Shown one piece after another: positions 42,402 through 50,499 of a DNA stretch of 64,000 nucleotides. The number at the start of each line of letters is the position of its first letter. Position 1 is the stretch's first letter. Source of the stretch: Bizionia sp. (GTDB lineage: Bacteria > Bacteroidota > Bacteroidia > Flavobacteriales > Flavobacteriaceae). The notes beneath the pieces were generated by a model. The model was not told where the DNA came from, did no database searches, and worked only from the letters and a program-made list of their open reading frames with translations. The stretch covers positions 1-64,000 of the forward strand of contig JAHDHI010000016.1 in the NCBI GenBank assembly GCA_020631395.1. The letters are read 5' to 3'. The translations under genes were made by a program, and so were the position numbers.

Positions 42402-42553
42402 ATGAAGTACTGCCAAATTTAAATTTAAGTGAAGATGAAAAGAACGCAATACTTGATTCTCCTGAATGCGAAACACAATGTATTGATTGTATGTTGATAA
42501 TTGGAGATAGGAGAAAACGAACACGAGAAATTATTAATTTATTCAAGCAGTAA
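42402..42553 (+). pseudogene. Internally deleted copy of a small cysteine-containing gene
   Basis: ATG 42402 follows the junction motif. The reading (MKYCQ) is broken after codon 5 by a deletion of about 64 bases relative to copy B, after which the original frame resumes (EDEKNAILDSPECETQCIDCMLIIGDRRKRTREIINLFKQ) to TAA 42553, which lies in another junction motif. The kept part has CETQCIDC, a possible metal-binding cysteine cluster. Confidence 0.65.
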
Positions 42554-42719
42554 TTAAAAAAGGCTACTAACTGGGAGCAGCCTTTAGTTTATACAAGTTG
42601 CTTTGATATAGAAGATGTGTGATATAGCTTATGAGGGCAACTTGGATTAATTATATAACAAACAAGTTTAAAAGGAAATACCCTACTTGACAAAGGTAAA
42701 GGGATTAAAAATAGTAGTT
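42545..42719 (+). repeat. Short array unit with terminator hairpin
   Basis: From the motif at 42545: AAAGGCTACT...GGGAGCAGCCTTT hairpin (about 42559-42587), then a dyad with CAAGTTG...CAACTTGG arms (about 42594-42656), TTAATTATA, a CCCTACTTGACAAAGG stretch, to the motif at 42710. A shorter, diverged relative of copies A and B. Confidence 0.6.
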
Positions 42720-42987
42720 TAAAAAAGGCTGCTTAGAGAAAGCAGCCTTTTATAACATATATTACCAAGTTATCTTAACTAACAAGAATGTATTCTAATA
42801 ACCCCTTAAAAAAATACTTAGAGAAACTTGGATTAATTAACTAACTAATAAACAGTTATAATATTAAATTCCCTAATTGCCAAACAGGTGTTTTAGATTA
42901 ATTGTAAGATTTAACTGATAAAATACTGAAGCTTGAATGGAGAATACAGTTTGAAAGAGAGATTCTAATGAAATTAAAACAGTAGTT
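42710..42987 (+). repeat. Array repeat unit, copy B
   Basis: Almost identical in order and sequence to copy A: AAAGGCTGC...GCAGCCTTTT hairpin (about 42724-42753), ACCAAGTT...AACTTGG dyad (about 42768-42833), the TTAATTAACTAACTAATAAAC stretch, CCCTAATTGCCAAACA, ATTTAACTGAT, and the CAGTTTGAAAGAGAGATT stretch, ending in AACAGTAGTT directly before ATG 42988. Confidence 0.75.
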
Positions 42988-43212
42988 ATGAAGTACTGCC
43001 AAAAAATAAACGGTGATGTTGATTTTTCAATTGATGAATGGAATAAGCAATACGAAGCTTTAGAACTTTTAAATTTAAGTGAAGATTAAAAGAACGCAAT
43101 ACTTGATCCTCCTGAATGCGAAATACAATGTATTGGTTGTATGTTGATAATTGGAGGAGATAGGAGAAAACGAACACGAGAAATTATTAATTCATTCAAA
43201 CACTGGAAATAA
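42988..43212 (+). pseudogene. Copy of the small cysteine-containing gene with a nonsense codon
   Basis: A 75-codon frame, ATG 42988 to TAA 43210-43212, reading MKYCQKINGDVDFSIDEW... to the end IINSFKHWK, with a single internal TAA at 43087-43089 where copy A has GAA. The cysteine cluster is CEIQCIGC. It overlaps the start of the next gene (TAATG), so the two were once coupled. The intact ancestor would be a protein of about 74 residues, of unknown family. Confidence 0.7.
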
Positions 43213-43493
43213 TGAAAAGAGAATTCAAGGATTGTCCAATATGTGGAGAAAAAGATGGGCTAATGACTATTACTAGTCAAGATGATATGATGATAACAAA
43301 GAAAATATTTAAGAGCGACACCTGCACTTATCAACCAAAAATTGGATTACAAGACAGCAATAAAAAAAGACTGGTTCCTTTCGAAATCAGCCTTTTGACT
43401 ACTTTGAAAATGGATGAAATGCCCATTTTCATCCTCGATAAAGGAACAATTAAAAAAGGAAAGACAAGTAAGGATTTCACTTGTTGGTTGTAA
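43212..43493 (+). CDS. Small zinc-ribbon-like protein in the array
   Basis: A 93-residue soluble protein starting MKREFKDCPICGEKDGLMTI, with CPIC as a likely half of a zinc knuckle and further cysteines at SDTC and FTCW. Overlaps the upstream pseudogene by one base (TAATG). Function unknown. Its end is followed 18 bases later by the junction motif at 43511. Confidence 0.55.
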   Translation: MKREFKDCPICGEKDGLMTITSQDDMMITKKIFKSDTCTYQPKIGLQDSNKKRLVPFEISLLTTLKMDEMPIFILDKGTIKKGKTSKDFTCWL

Positions 43494-43750
43494 GGAAAAT
43501 TATATAAAAGAACAGTAGAAAGAATGGTAAGTACCAAACCTGCATATCATAAAACCTAAAAACAGATGTTAAACGTATAACTCAATTAATTTTATTAAGC
43601 TTAATAAATCACCTATGGTTATTGTGTTCTTATACTGAATATTGTTCTATTGTGAGTCTTTTGGCCAGCATTTTTTCTACTTTTCTTAAACTTTTTTATA
43701 ACCATTACAAGTATCATTACCATCATAAGCACTGTAGTTAAATGAAAAAT

Positions 43751-43781
43751 AAGACTGCTTTTATAGGGAGCAAGCAGTCTT
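43751..43781 (+). terminator. Terminator-like hairpin in the array
   Basis: AAGACTGCTT (43751-43760) pairs with AAGCAGTCTT (43772-43781). It follows the motif at 43730 by 12 bases, the same position that hairpins take after the motifs at 41130, 42128, 42545, 42710 and 44215. The hairpin stem sequence differs from the GGCTGC type, but the layout is the same. Confidence 0.65.
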
Positions 43782-44035
43782 AATTGGGGTACAAAAGCTG
43801 CGTGTAAGATGAGTTGTTGTCAACTAACCAATAATTAACAAATGAAAAAAATCAAAATCAAAAAAATAACACTCTGTTTTACACACATTTACAAGTTGAA
43901 TTTAAGCTTTTATTGAGATTTTAAACAAAAAAAGTATTTATTCATTCCGCACAATAGATAAAGCGATAGATTTAATCGATAAACGGTATTATTGTGTTGT
44001 TTCAGATTCCAAATTGGACTATAAAAACAGTAAGA

Positions 44036-44222
44036 ATGGAAGAAACAAAATTATTTTCATTTAGTATTAAGACTATTCAAAATAGTTGAATTTCACTTTG
44101 ATGGATTATGTGATTCAAACAGTGAAAAATTTGTAATCGTTAGAGAGTTTCATCAACGTGATATTGTTGATTTTTGGATGAAAGCAAAAGAAAGATTCAT
44201 AAACCAACAATTTAAACAGTAG
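44036..44222 (+). pseudogene. Frameshifted small gene bounded by junction motifs
   Basis: ATG 44036 starts right after the motif at 44026 (MEETKLFSFSIKTIQN then stop). In another frame the coding sequence continues (KIVEFHFDGLCDSNSEKF, then VIVREFHQRDIVDFWMKAKERFINQQFKQ) to TAG 44220-44222, which is part of the next motif (44215). Total length 187 is not a multiple of three, consistent with one frameshift. Unknown family. Confidence 0.6.
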
Positions 44223-44498
44223 TCAAATAAAAGGCTACTATGAGGGAGTAGCCTTTTACAACATAAATCAAGTTTCCAAGAAGAATGTGTTTGGACCCCT
44301 TTAACGATCTTTTTTAAACACGAAACTTTGGATTAATTAACTATTAACTAGAACAATAGTAAGTTCAAATTCCCTACCTGTAAAATAGCAGCTTTAGATT
44401 AAATACAGGATTTAACTGATAATAGGTTGAAGTTTTAACAAAAACGTAATCATTTTTATTTTAAAATAGAAAATTGGAATGAATTTAAAACTGTAGCA
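44215..44498 (+). repeat. Array repeat unit, copy C (diverged)
   Basis: Motif AACAGTAGTC, then AAGGCTACT...AGTAGCCTT hairpin (about 44231-44257), a dyad ending AACTTTGGATTAATTAACT (about 44264-44341), CCCTACCTGTAAAATA, TTTAGATTAAATACAGGATTTAACTGAT, and AAACTGTAGCATTATG, where a new frame begins (MKYPAPKLFKPTPSCS then stop). Same element order as copies A and B with more substitutions. Confidence 0.65.
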
Positions 44499-44930
44499 TT
44501 ATGAAATATCCAGCACCAAAATTATTTAAACCAACTCCTAGCTGTTCCTAAGTATGGTTACGTAAGGCTACCTCAAGCTAGTTCTCGTGTGTTAGCGCCC
44601 GTTTGTAACGATTGCCGTTTAAGTTATATACCCAATATTAACCACTCCTAAGTCGAATGTTTTTTTTATGTCCTATTTTAAGATTTCAAACTCCTTTAGT
44701 TTAGCATTATGGAAAACACAATTTCTTTTCTAACCAATTTACCTGTCAATGGAATTTTAACATAATATATGTTTCCCAAGTTAGGTTTTCTTTTAATTCT
44801 GCTGGAATATAGTCTGCAAGTATACTTACGTTACATTTTTGGGTAGAGGACAATTTTTTACATCAAGAATGTTCTTGTTGTAAAATATTAATAATAGACG
44901 TGACACGATTTTGACACGCTATTTTATTGA
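44499..44930. other. Gene-free stretch between the array and ssrA
   Basis: No supported gene. The first frame after the last junction is only 16 codons. TGACACGATTTTGACACG at about 44901-44918 is a short direct repeat close to the tmRNA 3' end. No integrase or clear attachment-site copy was seen. Confidence 0.35.
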
Positions 44931-44963
44931 AACACCCCATAAACCAAGTGTTTATGAGGTGTT
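44931..44963 (-). terminator. tmRNA terminator
   Basis: AACACC-C-CATAAAC (44931-44944) pairs with GTTTATG-A-GGTGTT (44950-44963) with one mismatch. It starts 6 bases beyond the mature tmRNA 3' end on the minus strand. The following T-run is weak. Confidence 0.6.
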
Positions 44964-44969
44964 TTCTTG

Positions 44970-45361
44970 TGGAGTCGGAGGGAATCGAACCCTCGTCCAA
45001 ACAAGTAATCAAAAGGCTTTCTACACGCTTATTCTTTGATTGGGTTTTCGACAATAGGCTGGCCAAAAACAACCCACCTATTACTTATCTTCTTTAGTTT
45101 CGACAACGCACCAAAGCTTTGCGTTATCTATATTGACATTTACGATGCCTCAAAATGGAACGCCGTCAATCAAGGCTTTCCGGAGACATAAAGCTTGTAC
45201 ACCTTGTGTACCTGGGCCAATCCTACTATGATTCGGATTAAGCAGCTAAAGCGTAGTTATTCTCGCCGTTTAAAAAGTTGACTTAGCGTTTAACGAGTTC
45301 AATGTCATTACTCGACGTGCTTACCATTTCATTAATCTCGCTGTCAAAACCAGTCGACCCC
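44970..45361 (-). ncRNA. ssrA: Transfer-messenger RNA (tmRNA)
   Basis: Minus-strand gene rescuing stalled ribosomes. The 5' end GGGGTCGACTGGTTTTGACA starts at 45361 and the acceptor strand ending CGACTCC lies at 44971-44977; the seven pairs match with one G-T. The T-arm is GAGGGTTCGATTCCCTC. The tag frame at 45238-45267 reads GENNYALAA before TAA. CCA is not encoded. Length is about 392 bases. The 3' end abuts the repeat-rich array, a common integration side for mobile elements. Confidence 0.96.
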
Positions 45362-45396
45362 ATTTTCAATGGAATGATTTACTAAAATGTAGGTCG

Positions 45397-45404
45397 CAAA
45401 GTTA
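45397..45404 (-). promoter_or_regulatory. -7 box of ssrA
   Basis: Minus strand TAACTTTG, matching TAnnTTTG, 36 bases upstream of the mature tmRNA 5' end, which leaves a short 5' leader for RNase P removal. Confidence 0.6.
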
Positions 45405-45551
45405 CCAAAAAGTTTGTATAAGCTTGCAATTCCCATTACTTTCGTGCAAAAATTATTCCAATGCATTGCTTTGTCAGTCTCTGTCAGCAATTTAGGATAA
45501 GCTAACAAAAGAATTTTCCGTCTTCACGGAAATGGAAATAAAACTATTTTT

Positions 45552-46757
45552 ATGAAATTCGCACTAATAAAAGAACGTAAGAACCCACCGGATCGTCGCG
45601 TGGTACTTTCACCGCAAGCCTTAGAGAAGCTACAGTCTGATTTTCCAGATGCAGAGTTGGTTGTTGAATCTTCGGACATTCGTGTGTTCAAAGATGCCGA
45701 ATATTCCGATTTGGGTTTCACGGTAACGGACGATGTTATGGATGCAGACGTTATGTTGGGAGTCAAGGAAGTTCCCATCGATGCCCTTGTTCCCAACAAA
45801 TCCTATTTTTTCTTTAGCCATACAATAAAGAAACAACCATACAATCGTAACTTGCTGCGTGCCATCTTGGACAAGAACATCACGATGTACGATCATGAAA
45901 CCATAGTCAATGAAAAGAACAATCGCTTGATTGGCTTTGGGTACTATGCAGGAGTGGTAGGAGCATACAACGGGATAAGAGCCTATGGGGTGAAGTTTGG
46001 AGGACTCAGTTTGCCCAAGGCAGAAACGTTGAAGGACAAAGATGCCTTAAATGCGGAATTGGACAAGATCAGTCTTCCCAAGATGAAAATCGTGTTGACT
46101 GGAAATGGAAAAGTCGGGACTGGTGCCAAAGAGATCTTGGATCATTTAAAAATAAAGGAAGTCTCCGTCGATGAGTACTTAAACGACGAATTCGATGAAG
46201 CCGTCTATGTCCAAATAGATGTATTGGACTACAATACCCGTAAAGATGGACAGGATTTGGGCAAGAGTGACTTTTACGACAATGCCGAGGATTACAAATC
46301 AAACTTTAAGAGATTTACAAAGGTAAGCGATGTTTTCATTGCTGGACATTTCTTTGGAGATGGGGCACCATACTTGTATACTCGTGAAGATGCAAAATCG
46401 CCGGATTTCAAGATTAAACTGGTTGCAGACATCAGTTGTGACATAGATGGCCCTGTGGCTTCGACACTTAGGGCATCTACGATTGCAGATCCTCTCTATG
46501 GTTACGACCCGCAAACTGAAAGTGAAGTGGATTATAGAGATGAGAATGCCATTGTGGTCATGGCTGTGGACAACCTGCCTTGCGAATTGCCAAACAATGC
46601 GAGTAGAGGGTTTGGTTTCATGTTTTTGAGAGATGTTATACCAGCTTTCTTCAATGGAGACAAGGATGGTGTTTTGGCTAGGGCTAAAATGACGGAGAAT
46701 GGCAAGTTGACAGCACGTTATGAATATCTTCAGGACTACGTGGATGGTAAAGAATAA
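45552..46757 (+). CDS. Saccharopine/alanine dehydrogenase-type NAD(P) enzyme
   Basis: A 401-residue oxidoreductase of the AlaDH/PNT family. The N-terminus MKFALIKERKNPPDRRVVLSP, the HTIKKQPYNRNLLRAIL segment and the dinucleotide-binding loop VLTGNGKVGTGAKEIL (GxGxVG) are visible; VADISCDIDGPVASTLRAS and VDNLPCELPNNASRGFG are typical of saccharopine dehydrogenase (lysine-forming, LYS1-like) relatives. The exact substrate (saccharopine or another amino acid) cannot be decided. Transcribed alone, ending in a shared terminator. Confidence 0.85.
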   Translation: MKFALIKERKNPPDRRVVLSPQALEKLQSDFPDAELVVESSDIRVFKDAEYSDLGFTVTDDVMDADVMLGVKEVPIDALVPNKSYFFFSHTIKKQPYNRNLLRAILDKNITMYDHETIVNEKNNRLIGFGYYAGVVGAYNGIRAYGVKFGGLSLPKAETLKDKDALNAELDKISLPKMKIVLTGNGKVGTGAKEILDHLKIKEVSVDEYLNDEFDEAVYVQIDVLDYNTRKDGQDLGKSDFYDNAEDYKSNFKRFTKVSDVFIAGHFFGDGAPYLYTREDAKSPDFKIKLVADISCDIDGPVASTLRASTIADPLYGYDPQTESEVDYRDENAIVVMAVDNLPCELPNNASRGFGFMFLRDVIPAFFNGDKDGVLARAKMTENGKLTARYEYLQDYVDGKE

Positions 46758-46777
46758 AGCTTAAAATACCATATGCA

Positions 46778-46813
46778 AGAAAGCCACGACATTATGTCGT
46801 GGCTTTCTTTTTT
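46778..46813. terminator. Bidirectional terminator
   Basis: AGAAAGCCACGAC (46778-46790) pairs with GTCGTGGCTTTCT (46796-46808), followed by T's, between the convergent dehydrogenase and TlpA-lipoprotein genes. Confidence 0.9.
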
Positions 46814-46859
46814 CATTGAGATTTTGTCTTATGTCAGTAATTTCAAACTGGAATTGGCA

Positions 46860-48749
46860 TTATGGATTTAACAACCCAATCATTAAATCTATTTCTTTAA
46901 TCAGTTTTTCGTCTTGACCACTGAATCCAACGGACTTGAAGTTTATTTTTCCACTAGGTCCAATAATTACCTTAGTTGGAATTCCGTTGACTTCATAGCT
47001 GCTGGCAACATCAAATTGTTCCGTTTTTTCATTTTTGGTATCGAAAAGTACCCTGAAATCATATTTGTTGTCCTTGATGAATTTGGCAACTTTTGCTTCT
47101 CTATCCTTACCATCTTCCATCGTGTCTATGAATAGCAAGACGACATTCTCATTGTCCTTGTATTTTTCAACTACTTGTTGCATTCCAGGGAAAGAAGCCT
47201 TGCATGGACCACACCAAGTAGCCCAGAAATCCAGAATTACGGTTTTCCCTTTCAAGGAAGCCAATGTTATTTCTTCACCATCCAGATTTTTCAAGGCGAA
47301 TGCAGGAGCTTCTTCATCCAACATGGATTTTTTAAGGTCTGCCACTTCTTTCTCATGTGCTTTCTTTTCTATGTCAGCTATGATGGTATCGAAATCACCA
47401 TTTGGATTGACTTTGTTGTAAGCTGTTTTATACAAGTCGGTCATTTTTTTGGAGCCTTTGCCATCTGTCAAGAAAGCATTGGCTTTGTCACTTGCCAACT
47501 TGTATTGCTCGTCGGCAACCAGAAATTCCACGTAACGTTCGTTTATGTCTGCATTGCTACCTTCTCCAATGGCTTGGGCTTGGTATGTTATCGCGTCCTT
47601 GACATTTCCTTGTTTGAACAATATGAGCGCATAGGTATCTGCATACATGCTATATGAGCTTTCTATGTTCTTCTTGTATTGGTTGTCTGTCAAATAAGAA
47701 GGCTTGTCCTCAGTGGAATTTCCAGCAGATTTTACAAGATCCAAGGAGGATTTCGAGATTTTTGCTGCAAAATCCAAGTCTTTTCCTTCTTCGGCTAGTC
47801 CCCAAGCAACATTGTTGTATAAACTAGCTTTGTCCATAGGTTTTGTTATGTTTTTTGCATATTTGTCAAAGACTTCCGTGTTGCCTAGTTTGTAATTCTC
47901 AGAAGCCAAACTTCTTACCATGTATCCCATGTTGGGGTTTTTCTTGCCAGTACTTTTAAGTTCTGCATATATCTTTTCCTTCTCGGTCAAGTCTTTGGTT
48001 CCAAAAAAGCTGTTTACCAAGTTGTTGACCTTCATGTCTCCATTGGGAAACTTTTCGATGGCGACTTTGGAAATGGAATCGGCAAGATCTTTTTTCTTGG
48101 TCATTCTATACAGACTGAACAATCTTTGGTAGTCTTTTTCCTCTAAAGAAGCTTTGGATGTCAAGCTTTGTATTTCGGTTTCTGCCAATACCTTTCCTTT
48201 TGCCTTGTCATTTCTGTACAAGGTATTGAGGTAGGTATTTCCCCATTTCTCCTTTAGGTCCGGAGATGCTTTGAGGTCGTTTTCCATAGCCTCTACCAAT
48301 AGGGCTTTGTCTCCTTTCAATCCATATTGACTTCCATAGGATGTCGGGTAATATGCGGCACTTGTGCTACTTCCATTTACTTCATTCCCTTCAGCATCGT
48401 GTACCTTGAGAATATACCCTTTTTCACCGTTGTCATCGTATTTGCCATCAACCTTGAAATTGAAGGCAATCGCAGAAATAGAATCCGGAATTGTTATCGT
48501 GGCTTGATTGTTCGTGAAGTTGATGTCGTATGGATAGGCTTTGAATTGATTTATTTGATGATAAAAGCTTTCCATTTTAGAATCATCACCATTGTAAGTA
48601 ATGGTAAAAGGCTCATTTTGTTTTACCTTGTCTGTTGAGATTTCAAAATCTCCTAGAACAAGGGGAGTGAGCATTGGTTCCTTTTTTTCTTCTTTGCAAG
48701 AGAAAAAAGCAAAAACAGAAATCAATGCATAAATCGAGATTTTTTTCAT
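46860..48749 (-). CDS. Large TlpA-like thioredoxin lipoprotein
   Basis: A 629-residue predicted lipoprotein (MKKISIYALISVFAFFSC). Residues 30-130 look like a beta-sandwich domain; residues 150-450 are helical, TPR-like (EGKDLDFAAKISKSSLDLV, QGNVKDAITYQAQAIGEG). Residues about 485-629 form a thioredoxin domain with FWATWCGPCKASFPGMQQVVEKY and cis-Pro GIPTKVIIGPSG. It would act at the outer envelope as a thiol-disulfide protein. Transcribed alone on the minus strand. Confidence 0.88.
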   Translation of the reverse strand: MKKISIYALISVFAFFSCKEEKKEPMLTPLVLGDFEISTDKVKQNEPFTITYNGDDSKMESFYHQINQFKAYPYDINFTNNQATITIPDSISAIAFNFKVDGKYDDNGEKGYILKVHDAEGNEVNGSSTSAAYYPTSYGSQYGLKGDKALLVEAMENDLKASPDLKEKWGNTYLNTLYRNDKAKGKVLAETEIQSLTSKASLEEKDYQRLFSLYRMTKKKDLADSISKVAIEKFPNGDMKVNNLVNSFFGTKDLTEKEKIYAELKSTGKKNPNMGYMVRSLASENYKLGNTEVFDKYAKNITKPMDKASLYNNVAWGLAEEGKDLDFAAKISKSSLDLVKSAGNSTEDKPSYLTDNQYKKNIESSYSMYADTYALILFKQGNVKDAITYQAQAIGEGSNADINERYVEFLVADEQYKLASDKANAFLTDGKGSKKMTDLYKTAYNKVNPNGDFDTIIADIEKKAHEKEVADLKKSMLDEEAPAFALKNLDGEEITLASLKGKTVILDFWATWCGPCKASFPGMQQVVEKYKDNENVVLLFIDTMEDGKDREAKVAKFIKDNKYDFRVLFDTKNEKTEQFDVASSYEVNGIPTKVIIGPSGKINFKSVGFSGQDEKLIKEIDLMIGLLNP

Positions 48750-48822
48750 TTTTGATTGTGAATTTTAAGTTAAACAGGTATTAAAATTAACGAAACCTTT
48801 TAAAATGGGCTAATAAATAATC

Positions 48823-49494
48823 TTATAATTTCTTTAAATTCAAGTGTGATCTGTTAAAAATGAGAAAGCAAATGCCTAAAAAGAACCCGAAGCAAATTGT
48901 GAACAACCAAGCACCATAATGAAGCCTAGGTTGCGTGATGATGTTTAGGATATCCATGAGCAAATGTTGAGATCTGTTTAATATTTCCCAAGAGTTATAA
49001 CGCAAAAAACGTCCAAGATAGATCCCAAAGCCAGTGGAGAAGAACACGATGAGCATCGTGATGTTTACCATTGTGCCATTGAAATGTCTTTCCAACACTA
49101 TTTTGAAATCCCGTATGGACAAGTGGAAAAGTAGCAACCCGTTTAAGGCAAAGGATGAAATCATCAAGACATCCAACCATGGCATGGGCGTGTTGCTGAT
49201 TTTCAAATGTATGAGATCCGTAATGATATATGGTGCGTTGGGCAAAAATGGCAACCAAACGCAAAATGCAATGGCCAATGTGAGTCGGTTGGTCTTTTTC
49301 AAACTCATCAAATAAGTAGTTACCCCATATGGAATCGTTGCCAAGAATAAATTCCATACCAGAAATTGGAAATGACAAGTATTGGTTAACTTCATCCTAA
49401 GGACTAGCAGTCCAATGCTAAAGAGCATGGCCATCGTTAAAAGGGATAGCGTTGTAAGGCGCTTTTGAATCAATGTTTTCATGTTATGTATCAT
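48823..49494 (-). CDS. DUF1361 membrane protein
   Basis: A 223-residue protein with about six membrane helices; family segments VWNLFLATIPYG, WLPFLPNAPYIITDLIHLK and MPWLDVLMISSFALNGLLLF identify DUF1361. Function unknown. The start is either ATG 49494 (overlap of 11 with the DUF2809 gene) or ATG 49482. It is the last gene of the seven-gene membrane operon read from 53020. Confidence 0.88.
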   Translation of the reverse strand: MIHNMKTLIQKRLTTLSLLTMAMLFSIGLLVLRMKLTNTCHFQFLVWNLFLATIPYGVTTYLMSLKKTNRLTLAIAFCVWLPFLPNAPYIITDLIHLKISNTPMPWLDVLMISSFALNGLLLFHLSIRDFKIVLERHFNGTMVNITMLIVFFSTGFGIYLGRFLRYNSWEILNRSQHLLMDILNIITQPRLHYGAWLFTICFGFFLGICFLIFNRSHLNLKKL

Positions 49495-49861
49495 TACTTG
49501 TTTTTTCGTCTATGAATACGGAGGATATGACTCCCAAGGTATATGCGATCAAATCTCCAATGCTAAAATGACTACCAAGAATCAAGGTTGCCAAACGATT
49601 CCCTTTCATATCCAGGAAATTCAATAGATCGGCGAGTTGTAAAAATTCAATGACATAGGCAAATACCAAGACGAATAGCGCTAATTTCACATTGTCGATT
49701 GCAATGAATGCCTTTATGAGGCAATAGAGCATCATCACCACTAGAAAATCTCCAAAGGTGTGTCTAATAAAACCTCCTTTCAAAAAAATGGCAATGAGCA
49801 CTTCCATCGTAAATAGAATGGCAAACGCCGTTAAGTACTTGATGTTTAATTTCAGTTTCAT
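49484..49861 (-). CDS. DUF2809 membrane protein
   Basis: A 125-residue membrane protein with four helices. FLKGGFIRHTFGDFLVVMMLYCLIKAF and FAYVIEFLQLADLLNFLDMKGNRLATLILGSHFSIGDLIAYTLG are characteristic of DUF2809. Function unknown. It overlaps the neighbouring genes by 4 and 11 bases. Confidence 0.88.
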   Translation of the reverse strand: MKLKLNIKYLTAFAILFTMEVLIAIFLKGGFIRHTFGDFLVVMMLYCLIKAFIAIDNVKLALFVLVFAYVIEFLQLADLLNFLDMKGNRLATLILGSHFSIGDLIAYTLGVISSVFIDEKTSNDT

Positions 49862-50499
49862 CCAATTTCGATTTTTTTGCCAAGGAACTTTGGCTTTACA
49901 TTCAACAAGATGTCGACTACGGCTTTGGTCTTGGCCAAATATTCGCGCATTCTCGTTTTAAACCCATAACGACCAGTCACGTCCTTGGCATTAAAACCAA
50001 TCGCTTGAATGTCGTGACGCTTTGCAAGGTATATGGCGCGATCATTGTGAAATTTTTGGGAGATGACGATGAAGGAACTTAATCCAAAAATGGCTTTGGC
50101 TCTAATAACGGAGTCCAAGGTTCTAAATCCAGCATAGTCCAAATAAATTCTATTTTCAGGGATTCCCTTTTTAATGAGGTCGTCTTTAAAGGTCGAAGGT
50201 TCATCGTAATTGGTTTTGCCATTGTCCCCACTAACGAGGATGTATTCGATTTTTTTGGCTTCGTACAGGGCTACTGCGGCATCGATCCTGTACTTGTAGT
50301 ACAAGTTCAACCTTCCGTTAGGTAGTATCTTTACGGTACCCAGCAACAAGCCTACCTTTTGCTTCGGTATTTTTGAAGTGGATGCATATGTCTTTGATTT
50401 GGCTGCTCGCCTTACCAAATGGTTGGATATAACGATGAAGCCCAAACACAATAGGAATGCCATCATCAATCTTTTCAAGTATTTCAATATGTGTTTCAT
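49858..50499 (-). CDS. SanA/YdcF-like DUF218 membrane protein
   Basis: A 213-residue protein; ATG 50499 is chosen since MKHILKYLKRLMMAFLLCLGFIVIS forms a membrane anchor and overlaps the stop of the upstream gene (ATGA), while the frame runs open to 50745 in the other gene. The DUF218 core is KVGLLLGTVKILPNGRLNLYYKYRIDAAVALYEA, ILVSGDNGKTNYDEPSTFKDDLIKKGIPENRIYLDYAGFRTLDSVIRA and VISQKFHNDRAIYLAK. SanA-type proteins affect envelope permeability; the reaction is unknown. Confidence 0.9.
   Translation of the reverse strand: MKHILKYLKRLMMAFLLCLGFIVISNHLVRRAAKSKTYASTSKIPKQKVGLLLGTVKILPNGRLNLYYKYRIDAAVALYEAKKIEYILVSGDNGKTNYDEPSTFKDDLIKKGIPENRIYLDYAGFRTLDSVIRAKAIFGLSSFIVISQKFHNDRAIYLAKRHDIQAIGFNAKDVTGRYGFKTRMREYLAKTKAVVDILLNVKPKFLGKKIEIG

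Larger units (their letters stand above)
41130..44498. repeat. Repeat-bounded array of tiny genes, pseudogenes and terminator units
   Basis: A motif close to AACAGTAGTT occurs at 41130 (TCTGTAGTA), 41321, 41579, 41872, 42128, 42392, 42545 (AAGCAGTAAT), 42710, 42978, 43511, 43730, 44026, 44215 and 44489, mostly 150-320 bases apart, all in the same orientation. Between copies lie very short genes, decayed genes, or units made of a terminator-like hairpin plus a long dyad. The bases after the motif vary while the motif is kept, as expected for cassette junctions. Following bases are GTTAAAT at 41879-, 42135- and 43737-, fitting the GTTRRRY core, but the rest of a canonical attC is not evident and no integrase is present. 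Confidence 0.6.

Noticed and set aside
41130-44498. CRISPR array
   Set aside because: The recurring motif is only about 10 bases, the intervals vary from about 150 to 530 bases and contain genes, and no cas gene is present.
44499-44640. Possible tRNA or small RNA
   Set aside because: I looked for a T-arm and acceptor pairing in this A/T-poor patch but could not build a cloverleaf.
44863-45072. 69-codon minus frame over the tmRNA 3' part
   Set aside because: It is a reading of the tmRNA T-arm (CLDEGSIPSDST is a well-known false protein from such RNA genes).
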